The notes: generated from the sequence alone by a model not told the origin. 64,000 nt of DNA from GCA-2861595 sp035525365 (GCA_035525365.1 DATLEK010000092.1:5865-69864), one strand, 5' to 3'; positions 44,290 to 52,875 are shown, numbered from the stretch's first letter. Numbers and translations: made by a program.

Positions 44290-44559
44290 TCACAGGGTTG
44301 CTACGGCTCGATCCAAGTCACGCCGATCGATGACGCGTTCCACCCACAGCCCCCGCTCAACCGGCCTGTACAAAACCCGGTAGTCGCCTACCCGCAGCCG
44401 TCGCCACGGTGCTTTGCCGTGCAGAGCCTTAACGTCGAGGTTGGCAGCCTCGCCGGCCAGCGCCTGGAGGGCGACCACGAGCCGCTTACGGTCGGGGCCT
44501 CGCTTGATCCTGCGCAGGTCCCGTTCGGCTCGAGCGGACAGTTCGACGTTGGTGGTCAT
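44290..44559 (-). CDS. relE: RelE/ParE-family toxin
   Basis: An 89-residue protein with the RelE fold pattern: VELSARAERDLRRIKRGPDRKRLVVAL, then LHGKAPWRRLRVGDYRVLYRPVERGLWVERVIDRRDL. RelE toxins cleave mRNA at the ribosome. It lies 75 bases after its antitoxin gene in the same direction; most such pairs overlap or nearly touch, so the gap is unusual. It sits within the tRNA-bounded cassette. Confidence 0.92.
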   Translation of the reverse strand: MTTNVELSARAERDLRRIKRGPDRKRLVVALQALAGEAANLDVKALHGKAPWRRLRVGDYRVLYRPVERGLWVERVIDRRDLDRAVATL

Positions 44560-44634
44560 CGGCCCCGTCGAGCCCGCTTGTGGAATCCCGACCTGGCTAC
44601 GTCAGCGGGTACGGCGTGCCGCGGCGTCCTGTGC

Positions 44635-44907
44635 TCACTGGTCAAGCTCGTCGAGAACCTCGCCGAGCGGCTTGCCCCGGACCCCCTTGCCGATCTCCTC
44701 ATCGGCCTCCGCCATGTTGGCCACGAACTCCGGAGCGTTCGCCAGCACCCAGTCCTCGAGGGCCTCCTGGTCGATGGGGACCACTGCCGCCACCGGCTTG
44801 CCGTGCTTGGTGACCACTGCCGGCCGCCCCGATGTGGCGACCTCGTCCACCACCGCGCTGGCGTTGTTGGCCAAGTCCCGGATGCTGACAGTGCTCACGC
44901 TGGTCAT
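44635..44907 (-). CDS. Phd/YefM-family antitoxin
   Basis: A 90-residue protein with the Phd N-terminal DNA-binding domain (VSTVSIRDLANNASAVVDEVATSGRPAVVTKHGKPVAAVVPID) and an acidic C-terminus that would neutralise RelE. ATG 44907 is used (GTG 44916 is 3 codons upstream). A bulged dyad, GTACCCAC (44909-44916) with GTGGTAC (44921-44927), overlaps the start and is a likely autoregulatory operator. Confidence 0.92.
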   Translation of the reverse strand: MTSVSTVSIRDLANNASAVVDEVATSGRPAVVTKHGKPVAAVVPIDQEALEDWVLANAPEFVANMAEADEEIGKGVRGKPLGEVLDELDQ

Positions 44908-44982
44908 TGTACCCACAACCGTGGTACTTCGTCATCCCGCAGCAGCTTGTGCCGCACCCTGTTCGAACCAGCGGTCGAGCCG

Positions 44983-45004
44983 TACGGGCACGCAGCGGGC
45001 ACGG
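44983..45004 (+). repeat. Direct repeat, copy 2
   Basis: Identical over 22 bases to 44216-44237 and in the same orientation. It lies 69 bases before the right-hand tRNA-Ile fragment. Confidence 0.8.
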
Positions 45005-45073
45005 ATGGCCGGTAGGGTGTCGTTCCAGAGGCTAAAGGCGCAGGTCAGCGCCATCGCCGGCCGGCGATGACCT

Positions 45074-45121
45074 CAGCACTGATAATGCTGAGGTCGATGG
45101 TTCGACTCCATCTGGCCCCAC
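45074..45121 (+). repeat. Duplicated 3' half of tRNA-Ile (attachment-site copy)
   Basis: 47 of 48 bases match 44075-44122, covering the anticodon stem-loop, variable region, T-arm and 3' acceptor strand. The single difference is A to G at 45114. No 5' half precedes it, so it is not a functional tRNA gene. Confidence 0.93.
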
Positions 45122-45267
45122 GTGCTGATTCTTAGGACGATCCGGCGAGTACTGGTTGTCGTCAGTGTGGCCAGCGCGGTGACGGCCGTCCTTCGCTCGC
45201 GCCGGAGTAGCGGGTCACCGGCTCCGGCCGGAGGATGGCACGAGCTTTCAGGGCCGGATCTCCGTTA

Positions 45268-46281
45268 GTGAAAGTGGTCGTAGTCGGGGTCGGGGCGGTC
45301 GGAGCCCGGGCCGCCCGCCAGATGATGGTGCCGGGAGCGACGACGGTCGTGTTGGTGGTCGACTCCGCCACCGATCGGGCTGAGGCGGTGGCCGCTTCGA
45401 TCGGGCCACCCGTGGAGGTGACCTCATGGGGGCCGGGGATCCTGGGCGACGCCGATGTCGTCGTGCTGGCACTGCCCGACGGTCATCCCGCCATGGCGGC
45501 AGCAGCGCTCGTCGCCGGCGCCCATGTGGTGTCGGTAACCGACGATGTCGCCGAGGTACGGGGGCTGCTGGAACTGGACGAGGAAGCGCGCCGCCAGGGC
45601 CGCACGGTGTTGATCGGAGCCGGGCTCGCCCCTGGCCTGAGCTGCCTGTTGGCCAAGCATGCCGCCGCCGGCTTCGACCGTGTCGAGGAGGTTCACGTGG
45701 CCAAAGCGGGCACCGGCGGGCCGGCCTGCGCAAGACACCACCATGCCGCCCTCGACGCTGACGGCCCCGAGTGGCGGAATGGCGGGTGGACGACCAGGCG
45801 GGGCGGGTCGGGCCGGGAGCTGTCGTGGTTCCCCGACCCTCTCGGCGCCCGAGACTGCTACCACGCGGCAGCGCCCGACCCCTTGCTTCTCGTGCCCGCC
45901 TTCCCGGAGGCGGTCAGGGTCACGGCTCGGCTGGCGGCCTCGAGGCGCGACCGGCTGACCGCCCGCCTTCCCATGATGCGCCGCCCCCACCCCGAGGGAA
46001 CCCTGGGGGGAGTGCGGGTGGAGGTGCGGGGCCGGCGGGGCCTGGCCACCGACACGCGGGTTCTGGGTGCGCTCGACCGCCCGGCGGTGGCAGCAGGGGC
46101 GGTGGCCGCAGTGGCTGCAGACTGGGCCGGGACCGGCCGGCTCGCCCGTTCCGGGGCCGGTGGACTGGCCGAGATGGTCGAAGACCCGCTGCCTTTCCTC
46201 CAGGAGCTGGCTCATCGTGGCGTCCGGGCCGCCGCCTTCGGTGGTTCTGACTCCCCCATTGGAGTAGCCCCGTCGCTCTAG
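45268..46281 (+). CDS. Saccharopine-dehydrogenase-like NAD(P)-binding protein
   Basis: About 337 residues. The N-terminal Rossmann fold starts KVVVVGVGAVGARAARQM, then DADVVVLALPDGHPAMAAAALVAGAHVVSVTDDVAEVRGLLELDEEAR and GAGLAPGLSCLLAKHAA, the pattern of saccharopine dehydrogenase and related reductases. The C-terminal half is family-specific. The substrate is unknown. GTG 45268 places the fold at the very start; ATG 45235 is an alternative. It is the first gene beyond the tRNA-bounded cassette. Confidence 0.75.
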   Translation: MKVVVVGVGAVGARAARQMMVPGATTVVLVVDSATDRAEAVAASIGPPVEVTSWGPGILGDADVVVLALPDGHPAMAAAALVAGAHVVSVTDDVAEVRGLLELDEEARRQGRTVLIGAGLAPGLSCLLAKHAAAGFDRVEEVHVAKAGTGGPACARHHHAALDADGPEWRNGGWTTRRGGSGRELSWFPDPLGARDCYHAAAPDPLLLVPAFPEAVRVTARLAASRRDRLTARLPMMRRPHPEGTLGGVRVEVRGRRGLATDTRVLGALDRPAVAAGAVAAVAADWAGTGRLARSGAGGLAEMVEDPLPFLQELAHRGVRAAAFGGSDSPIGVAPSL

Positions 46282-46344
46282 AGGATGGCGTCCTCCACGA
46301 CGTCGGGCGGACCGCTGCCCGGGGGGATGTCAGTAGGGCCGGGC

Positions 46345-47766
46345 TCAGTAGGAGGAGCGCTCGGCCAGCCCGGCGGCGTAGTCAGGCCACCAGGTCCCGG
46401 CAGAGGGGCCGCCCCGGCACGTGCCGTCGGACTCGCCGGGGCGCTTCACCCAGAGGAGAGCGTCAAGTCCGCTCACGCCGGTTGACGTCGACGGCCGCCC
46501 GCCGAGTGCCCGACCCGGGGGATTGCACCAGGATTCGGCGCCGTCGTACGGACCGAGCCCGTTGCGGCTGGTGTCGACGACGAAGGCCTTCCCGCCGAGG
46601 TGCTCCGCCAACCCGGTCCCGTAGGCGATCTCGTTGGCCGTCGGTTGGAAATTTGAGACATTGAGCGAAAAGCCGCGGGCGCCGGACACGCCGGCCGCCT
46701 TCAGGCGGGCGGCCATCGTGTCGATCGGCACCCAGGCGGAGTGGCCGGCATCGATGTAGACGCTGGCGCCGCTCGCCGTGAGGGTGGTGCTGGCATCGGC
46801 GAGCAGGTCCAGGCGCTCCTGCTGCTGCACCGTGGTGAGGCAGGAGATCTGGCTCAGAGCGTCGGGCTCCAGGATGACTGCGGCCTTACGCCCGCCGATG
46901 CCCTTGGCCAGCTCCCGGACCCAGGCGCGGTACCCGTCAGGTGTACCGATGCCGCCGGCCGAGTAGGACCCGCAGTCGCGCAGAGGTATGGCATAGGAGA
47001 CGAACACGGGGACGGCGCCGGCGGCGGCGATGGTGCCGATACGGGCGTTCACGTTGGACGCCAGCTCGGCGGTGGGGATCCAGTCTCCGACCCAGTCAGC
47101 TTGTGACTGGCCGGCAACCTTGTCGAAGAGCGCGGCACGGGTGGGGTCAGACGTGCGGAGCGATGCCGCCTCCCGGGCCGCATTCGAGTACGGGTCAACG
47201 TACAGCGAGGCGCTTTCCAGGGCGTGTGACGGGCCTGCCGGGGCGGTTGTGGTGGTGGTCGTGGTCGTCGTGGAAGCTGGGGCGACCACGACCTCCACTA
47301 CCCGTACACGGTCGAGGCGCAGGTTGCGGTCGCACTTCTTCGTCTTCTGGTCGTTGGAGTAGCCGATCACCACCGCGTGGCTGCCGGCCGGCAGCGGCAC
47401 GGAGACGGCATAGTCGGTCCAGCGGGTGGACGACACGTCAGTGGAAAGTACGAGGGTGCCGTCGACCCGCACGTCCATGCGGGGTGCCCCAGAGCAGAAA
47501 TCGCCCCTGGCCCGCACCACGAGTTGCGTGCCAGCCCCGGTTGTCGTCGTGGCGGATGCGGTTCCGTTGGACCACAACAAGAGGGCGTGGCCGGCCGAGG
47601 CGTCAGCATCGGCGTAGGACGCGCCGGCGCCGGCGGTAAGCGCCATGATCTCGGCTTCGAGGCTGACGTCTGCTGCTGCGGGCGATACAGGAAGGGTGGC
47701 CACCACGGTGCCGGTGAGGGCGGCGATGGCAGCGGCGACGACTCGGGCATTGGCACGGCGAAGCAC
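46345..47766 (-). CDS. Secreted glycoside hydrolase family 6 cellulase with a carbohydrate-binding module
   Basis: A 473-residue exported enzyme. Signal peptide 1-32, then a calcium-dependent carbohydrate-binding-like domain (VSLEAEIMALTAGAGAS to VRVVEVVVAP, about 33-163), a TTTTTTTTT linker, and a GH6 domain from about 178. GH6 motifs are YVDPYSNAA, YAIPLRDCGSYSAGG with the acid Asp, VILEPDAL, and WVKRPGESDGTC. It should hydrolyse beta-1,4-glucan. The role could be plant-polymer use or remodelling of the cell's own exopolysaccharide; the window does not decide. Confidence 0.92.
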   Translation of the reverse strand: MLRRANARVVAAAIAALTGTVVATLPVSPAAADVSLEAEIMALTAGAGASYADADASAGHALLLWSNGTASATTTTGAGTQLVVRARGDFCSGAPRMDVRVDGTLVLSTDVSSTRWTDYAVSVPLPAGSHAVVIGYSNDQKTKKCDRNLRLDRVRVVEVVVAPASTTTTTTTTTAPAGPSHALESASLYVDPYSNAAREAASLRTSDPTRAALFDKVAGQSQADWVGDWIPTAELASNVNARIGTIAAAGAVPVFVSYAIPLRDCGSYSAGGIGTPDGYRAWVRELAKGIGGRKAAVILEPDALSQISCLTTVQQQERLDLLADASTTLTASGASVYIDAGHSAWVPIDTMAARLKAAGVSGARGFSLNVSNFQPTANEIAYGTGLAEHLGGKAFVVDTSRNGLGPYDGAESWCNPPGRALGGRPSTSTGVSGLDALLWVKRPGESDGTCRGGPSAGTWWPDYAAGLAERSSY

Positions 47767-47948
47767 GGGCCATCATCGACAGGCCCGAAGACCAGCTTGA
47801 TCGGTTGCCGCTCTATTCGTGGCTGGCGCCGGACATCGAGTTGGATCGCAAGCGGAATGGAGAAGGGTCGGGCCAGGGAATGGTGGGACCGTGCTCGGTG
47901 GGCGTTACGCTGGCCTGACCCGAGGGATTTCTCCTCAATTCACAGCCT

Positions 47949-48022
47949 GGGGACGTAGCTCAGCTGGCTAGAGCACCGCCTTTGCAAGGCGGGGGTCGTG
48001 GGTTCGAATCCCATCGTCTCCA
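47949..48022 (+). tRNA. alaT: tRNA-Ala (UGC)
   Basis: GGGGACG pairs with CGTCTCC (one G-T pair), discriminator A48022. The anticodon loop TTTGCAA carries TGC. D-arm and T-arm (TTCGAAT loop) are standard. CCA is encoded at 48023-48025, unlike the tRNA-Ile and tRNA-Leu genes here. Confidence 0.97.
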
Positions 48023-48025
48023 CCA

Positions 48026-48346
48026 GAGGAACCGCAGGCCATAGGTATCGTAGCGGCCAAGACAGCCGATCACGCCAGAACTCCTCCGGCGGCTATCCAC
48101 AGGGTGTACATGGACGAACCGGCTTTCGTGAGGCTCGATCGGGCTAGGCGTCATCGTCGCCGGGCGGGTGGCTGGAGGCTGCGCCATCTCGTGAAGCTAC
48201 CTACTGGCCGGGCCAGTCCCGGACCACCCGAGCTGACTAGTCGAATGCTCAAGTTTCACTGTGCGTGGTCGAAGTTGACGGGGTGCCTCGCGTCCGCGGG
48301 CGCGCTTCTGCAGCCGTACAAGAGAGTCCCACCAGAAAGCAGGAAG
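48026..48346. other. Intergenic leader before the Ig-repeat gene
   Basis: About 320 bases with no supported gene, although the frame of the downstream protein stays open through it. It probably holds the promoter of the Ig-repeat/diguanylate-cyclase pair. I looked for a cyclic-di-GMP riboswitch and saw none. Confidence 0.5.
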
Positions 48347-50296
48347 ATGGTTCAGGTCCGGACAGGCGTGGGGCTGCTGGCGGCAGCAGCGTCGGCCGTC
48401 GCGCTCGTCGCCCTCGCCTCGCCCGCCGGCGCCAGCTCCGCTGCGCCGCAGATCATCAGCTCGCCGGCACCCGACCCCGGGAACGACACCACGCCCACTT
48501 GGGCCTTCAGCGTCGACAACGCCGGACAGTTGTCCTGCCGACTCACCGGGCCCGGGCGTCCCGATGCCTATACCGACTGCGCCAGCCCCATCATTTACGA
48601 CCTCGCCGGCCACGCCGACGGCACCTACACCTTCGCCGTGCGCCGGCAGCCCTCGAACGCCAACAGCGATGAGACGGCAGCCACCAGCACTTATACCCTG
48701 GACACCTCGGCTCCGGTCATCATCACCTCCGGACCTCCGAGCCCCAGCGCCGCCAGCTCCGGCAGCTGGACGTTCACGGCCGAGGCCGGAGCGACCTTCG
48801 AGTGCAAGCTCGGTCTGTCCGGATCCAATCCCGCATTCAGCCCCTGCAGCAGCGGTGCCACGTTCGCATTCCCCACCGACGGCACCTACACCTTCACCGT
48901 CCAGGCCACCGACCCTCTCGGCAACACCGGCCCGCCGGCCAGCGCCATCCACATCCGCCAGGCTGTCGTCCTGGTTCCGCCCCCGCCACCCCCGCCACCC
49001 CCCCCGGGTACCCCCGTCATCACATCGGCTCTCGCTCGGGTGGGGCAAAGCACCAGCTCAGCATGGTCCTTCACCGCAGATCCGGGGGCTTCGACCTTCT
49101 GCCAGCTGAGCCCGCCGGGGCCAAATCCAAGCGGCTTCATCGCCTGCTCCAGCCCAGCGACCTACAGCGTCGTCACCGACGGCACTTACACCTTCGCGGT
49201 GTACGCGACCAACGCATCGGGTACGAGCGCCACCGCCAACGACACCTACACGCTCGACACGTCGGCCCCGGCGGCCCCGGTGATCGGCAGCGGTCCGGCG
49301 TCGCCCGGCACCGACACCACACCCCGATGGACCTTCACCGCCGACGCAGAAAGCGAGTCCGAGTGCATGCTGGCGAGCGGGACCACGGTTATCGCCACCT
49401 GGGAGCCATGCTCCGGTTCAGAGTCCTATCGGCTGTCCGATGCGGGCAGCTACGTCTTCTCCGTCCGGTCCCGCGATGCCGCAGGCAACACCAGCCCTAC
49501 GAGCAGTGCCGTCTATGTCTTCCAGCCCGTCAGCCGTGGAGCCACCGGGCCCACCGGGCCACCGCCGGCACCCCCTGTGAACCGGCCCACGACCCCCCCC
49601 GCCGAGCCTGCGCCTGAGGGCCCGACGCCCGCCGGCCCCACCCCCTCCGGCCCGACGCCGGCCGTCCCTGTGACGCCGCCGGCCCCGGGCCTGAACAAGA
49701 CCGGCGGAGCCCCCGCCTCGGTCGTGGACCCGGGTTCCGGCGCGCGGCCCACCCAACCCGTGCCCCTCGCCGGCCCCCGGTCGGCGCCGGCCTCGGTCGT
49801 GGTCCCCGCCGCGGCCCCCACTCTGGCACCGGCCGCCACCGTTACACCCACCCCTGCCCAGCAGGTGCCTACGGCGCCGGCTGAAACGTTCACCCGAAAT
49901 GCGCCGGCGGCGCCAAGCCCCGCACCTGGGGTCACCCCCAGATCTTTGATCGCCACTGCGGTGGCACCAGCGACAACCTCTACCCAAAACCAAGGCCAAG
50001 CGGTCCCTCCGCCCGGCCCCTCGGAGCTGGATGCCGGCGACGAGTCCGCCGCCCCCCCCGCCCTGCTGCCGTCCCAGACCGACGAGACGGTGGCCGAAAC
50101 CATCCTGGACGTGGGCGTGGAAGCGGTGAAGAAGTCGGCCTTCCCCTTCCTTCTGCTCCTCATCGTGTTCCTGTTCCTCGTGGTGCAGGACCGGATCGAC
50201 CGGCGGGACCCGAAGTTGGCGATGGCGCCGGTGTACCGCGACGCCGCCCTCAGTTTCACGCCCCCGCCGACCTGGTCCCCACCCCGCCATGACTGA
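48347..50296 (+). CDS. Ig-repeat cell-surface protein with a C-terminal membrane anchor
   Basis: A 649-residue protein. Signal peptide 1-30, then four Ig-like repeats of about 85 residues, each with two cysteines (SCRL...TDC, ECKL...SPC, FCQL...IAC, ECML...EPC) and a closing DGTYTFAV-type strand. A polyproline run separates repeats 2 and 3. A long proline/alanine/threonine-rich stalk leads to one helix (FPFLLLLIVFLFLVV) and a short cytoplasmic tail. ATG 48347 follows AGGAAG. The end overlaps the diguanylate cyclase by 8 bases, implying coupled expression. It may act as an adhesin or sensor. Confidence 0.82.
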   Translation: MVQVRTGVGLLAAAASAVALVALASPAGASSAAPQIISSPAPDPGNDTTPTWAFSVDNAGQLSCRLTGPGRPDAYTDCASPIIYDLAGHADGTYTFAVRRQPSNANSDETAATSTYTLDTSAPVIITSGPPSPSAASSGSWTFTAEAGATFECKLGLSGSNPAFSPCSSGATFAFPTDGTYTFTVQATDPLGNTGPPASAIHIRQAVVLVPPPPPPPPPPGTPVITSALARVGQSTSSAWSFTADPGASTFCQLSPPGPNPSGFIACSSPATYSVVTDGTYTFAVYATNASGTSATANDTYTLDTSAPAAPVIGSGPASPGTDTTPRWTFTADAESESECMLASGTTVIATWEPCSGSESYRLSDAGSYVFSVRSRDAAGNTSPTSSAVYVFQPVSRGATGPTGPPPAPPVNRPTTPPAEPAPEGPTPAGPTPSGPTPAVPVTPPAPGLNKTGGAPASVVDPGSGARPTQPVPLAGPRSAPASVVVPAAAPTLAPAATVTPTPAQQVPTAPAETFTRNAPAAPSPAPGVTPRSLIATAVAPATTSTQNQGQAVPPPGPSELDAGDESAAPPALLPSQTDETVAETILDVGVEAVKKSAFPFLLLLIVFLFLVVQDRIDRRDPKLAMAPVYRDAALSFTPPPTWSPPRHD

Positions 50297-51905
50297 CCGG
50301 GTCCGCAGCGCGGGCGAGCTCGTCCCCCTGGCTGAACGGGTGCAGCGGATGCAGCTCTTCCGCCTCGGGGTCTCCGCCGCCGTCGTGTTGTTCGCTCTGC
50401 TGGCACCGGACGCCCTCGACGCCGGCCTCGGTGACCTCGCCGCCGGTGTCGGCGCCTATCTGGCCCTCAGTCTCGGCTGCGAGTGGTGGTGGCACCGTTC
50501 CCGTGGCGGGCTGGTCCTGTTCGGCGCCATGCTCATCGTCGACGGCATCTTCCTCGCCTGGGCGTCGTACCTGACCGGCGGCATGATCAGTCCGCTCCGG
50601 TACCTGATCCTGCTCCATCTCATCGCCGTCAGCCTCCTCGCCTCCCACCGGACCGGGCTCAAGCTGGCGCTGTGGCACTCTCTTCTTCTGTTCGTGGTGT
50701 TCTACGCCCAGGAGGCGGACCTCCTCCGGCCCTTCGGCCAGGCGGTGGAGCAACTGCCGGGATCCAACTTCCAGCAACTGGTGGGCTTCGTCGCCGTCTT
50801 CTGGCTGGTGGCCATGATCACCGGCACCCTCTCGGCGGTGAACGAACGAGAGCTACGCCGGCGGCGATACGACCTCGAAGCGCTGGCCCGCATGGCCGTC
50901 GACCTCGAGGATGCCACCGATCCCGGCGCGGTGGCTCAGGTCCTGCTCGACAGCGTGGTGGACGCCTTCAGCTTCGGGCGGTCCGCCGTGCTGGGCGGAC
51001 AGGGGGATGAACTGTCGGTGATGGCCGCACTGGGGACCGGGCGTGCTCCCACGCCCCGTCACCGGCCGGTGGCCAAGTCAGTCCTGCATCACGCCAGGGA
51101 GAGCCGCATGACCCAGCTCGTCCTGGAGCTCGACGCCGGGAACGATCCGTGGCTGGCGTCGCTGTTCCCCTCGGCTCGCAACCTGGCCCTGGTGCCACTG
51201 ACGGCCGAGGGCCGATCGGTGGGCGTACTGGTCATCGAACACTCCCTCCGGCAGGGCTCGCGCATCGAACGGCGAGTCGTGTCGATCGTGGAGCGGTTCA
51301 CCTCCCAAGCCGCCTTGGCGCTGCGCAACGCATGGCTACTGGAGCAACTGCAGAAGGTCGCCTCCACCGACGGCCTCACCGGTATCGCCAACCGGCGGGC
51401 CTTCGACACGGTTCTGGAGCGGGAGCTGGCCCGAGCCTCCCGTGCCGGCACCATGGTCTCTCTCGTCCTGCTGGACATCGACCACTTCAAGAAGTTCAAC
51501 GACGCCCACGGGCACCAGAGTGGAGACGACGTGTTGCGAGCCGTGGCCGCCAGCCTGGCTCTGGAGTGCCGCGAGTACGACACCCCCGCCCGCTACGGGG
51601 GCGAGGAGTTCGCCGTCGTCCTGCCGAACTGTTCGCCCGAGGAGGCTCATACCGCCGCCGAGCGGCTACGCCTCGCCGTGGCCGGAGCTGATTCCCCCCT
51701 GCCGGTGACGGTCAGCGCCGGCATAGCCACGTTCCCGATCAACGGAAAGGACCCTGTGTCGGTGGTGACGGCTGCCGACGAGGCCTTGTACGAGTCGAAG
51801 CGTGCCGGTCGGAACTGCGTCACGGCGTCAAGCCGCACGACGCCGCAACCGGCGTCGGCGCCTGCCGTGCACGAGGAACGTAGGAGCGCCCCCCAGAACC
51901 GCTGA
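50289..51905 (+). CDS. Membrane diguanylate cyclase (6TM-GAF-GGDEF)
   Basis: A 538-residue protein. About six N-terminal helices (residues 22-180) are followed by a GAF-like domain (ATDPGAVAQVLLDSVVDAFSFGRSAVLGG to VSIVERFTSQAALALRNAWLLEQL). The GGDEF domain has TDGLTGIANRRAFD, VLLDIDHFKKFNDAHGHQSGD, and an intact active-site loop RYGGEEF. The inhibitory I-site RxxD (REYD) sits five residues before GGEEF. It should make cyclic di-GMP with product feedback. No EAL or HD-GYP partner is in the window. Confidence 0.93.
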   Translation: MTDRVRSAGELVPLAERVQRMQLFRLGVSAAVVLFALLAPDALDAGLGDLAAGVGAYLALSLGCEWWWHRSRGGLVLFGAMLIVDGIFLAWASYLTGGMISPLRYLILLHLIAVSLLASHRTGLKLALWHSLLLFVVFYAQEADLLRPFGQAVEQLPGSNFQQLVGFVAVFWLVAMITGTLSAVNERELRRRRYDLEALARMAVDLEDATDPGAVAQVLLDSVVDAFSFGRSAVLGGQGDELSVMAALGTGRAPTPRHRPVAKSVLHHARESRMTQLVLELDAGNDPWLASLFPSARNLALVPLTAEGRSVGVLVIEHSLRQGSRIERRVVSIVERFTSQAALALRNAWLLEQLQKVASTDGLTGIANRRAFDTVLERELARASRAGTMVSLVLLDIDHFKKFNDAHGHQSGDDVLRAVAASLALECREYDTPARYGGEEFAVVLPNCSPEEAHTAAERLRLAVAGADSPLPVTVSAGIATFPINGKDPVSVVTAADEALYESKRAGRNCVTASSRTTPQPASAPAVHEERRSAPQNR

Positions 51906-51919
51906 TCCCCCCGGCGACG

Positions 51920-52843
51920 TCAGGCGGGGGTCGGTACTCGCTCGGCGTGCTCGGCCCGCTCGGCCCGGCGATCCCGCAGACGTTGTGCCGCCTTGCCCAC
52001 CTTGGCCACCCTGGAGACCAGACGCTCCCGGGCCTGCTCGGCCTCGGGTGACAGACCCTCCAGGGACTCCACGCCCCAGCAGCGGAGCACCACCGGCACC
52101 AGGATGTGGTCGTGGTGCTCGATGAAGTCATAGACACCGGCGTGGGCGATGAGCTTGGCGTGGGCGGCGAAGTTCGGGATCCCCACTCCGGGCATGGCGA
52201 AGTCGCGCACTTGGCGCTCGATGGCAATGACTACGGTGGACGGGTCGAGCTCGATTGCCGCGCTCGTGGCGTCACGATAGAAGAGGTAGTGGAGGTTCTC
52301 GTCGGCGGCCACACGGGCCATCACGTCGTAGCCGGCGCGGTCGGTGAGCAGCTTTCCGGTGTTGCGATGGGAGATACGGGTAGCCAGCTCCTGCAGGGCA
52401 ACGTAGACGAGGGCGTCGGCCACGGTTTCCGGCTCGGGGACCACCGCGGTGGAAACCTGCTGCATCCGTCCCCGCTCGAGCTCCACGGGATCGAGAGCCC
52501 GGGTGACGGTGAGGTAGTCGCGCATGACGATGGCATGTCGACCCTCTTCGGCTGTCCACCGCCGGTTCCAGGTCTTCCAGGCACCGTCGGTGAAGACGGA
52601 GTCGATGTGGGCGAAGTAGTACGGAAGATTGTCCTCGGTGAGCAGGTTCACGAACAGGGCACTTCGCACCGTGTCCGGCATGTCGTACTCGCTGGGGTCC
52701 CACTCCTCGTTGGCCTCGAAGTCGCGGCCGCGGCCCCACGGAACCAACTCGTGGGGGAACCACTCCTTGGCCGTGGCCAGGTGTCGGTCCAGCAACGTGG
52801 CCACGGTGGGCTCGAGCTCGTGCAGCAGGGCGGTTTCCTCCAT
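51920..52843 (-). CDS. Acyl-ACP desaturase (type 2 fatty acid desaturase)
   Basis: A 307-residue soluble diiron enzyme of the DesA/stearoyl-ACP desaturase family. Iron ligands are seen in TAEEGRHAIVMRDYL (EExxH) and ADENLHYLFYRDA (DExxH), with PDTVRSALFVNLLTEDNLPYYF upstream. It introduces double bonds into ACP-bound fatty acids. ATG 52843 is chosen because homology starts there and the operator palindrome ends 7 bases upstream; ATG 52882 would lie beyond the operator. Confidence 0.9.
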   Translation of the reverse strand: MEETALLHELEPTVATLLDRHLATAKEWFPHELVPWGRGRDFEANEEWDPSEYDMPDTVRSALFVNLLTEDNLPYYFAHIDSVFTDGAWKTWNRRWTAEEGRHAIVMRDYLTVTRALDPVELERGRMQQVSTAVVPEPETVADALVYVALQELATRISHRNTGKLLTDRAGYDVMARVAADENLHYLFYRDATSAAIELDPSTVVIAIERQVRDFAMPGVGIPNFAAHAKLIAHAGVYDFIEHHDHILVPVVLRCWGVESLEGLSPEAEQARERLVSRVAKVGKAAQRLRDRRAERAEHAERVPTPA

Positions 52844-52849
52844 GCCCTG

Positions 52850-52875
52850 CAGCCTACCTACTGGTAGGTAGGCTG
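52850..52875. promoter_or_regulatory. Large palindromic operator at the desaturase start
   Basis: CAGCCTACCTA (52850-52860) and TAGGTAGGCTG (52865-52875) are perfect 11-base inverted arms around CTGG. The size and the TACCTA/TAGGTA style match operators of TetR-family lipid regulators. It lies directly before the desaturase ATG, where binding would block transcription. No TetR-type gene is in the window, so the regulator would act in trans. Confidence 0.7.

Larger units (their letters stand above)
44048..45121. mobile_element. tRNA-Ile-bounded cassette of about 1 kb carrying a toxin-antitoxin pair
   Basis: The segment between the intact tRNA-Ile and a 48-base copy of its 3' half has the form of an integrated element (attL and attR). 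Inside are two 22-base direct repeats near the ends (44216-44237 and 44983-45004) and a RelE/Phd-type toxin-antitoxin module. No integrase is present, so it is either a deletion remnant or a non-autonomous cassette moved by an integrase in trans. The tRNA stays intact at the left end, as expected. Confidence 0.65.

Noticed and set aside
47960..48187. Minus-strand frame ending RRWDSNPRPPPCKGG
   Set aside because: This is the well-known false protein read from the reverse strand of tRNA-Ala, not a gene.
48026..48346. Possible cyclic-di-GMP riboswitch before the Ig-repeat/GGDEF pair
   Set aside because: The conserved GEMM core and tetraloop-receptor pattern were not found in this leader.
48974..49008. 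Cytosine-rich tract in the Ig-repeat gene
   Set aside because: It simply encodes a polyproline linker in frame. There is no evidence of a phase-variable frameshift.
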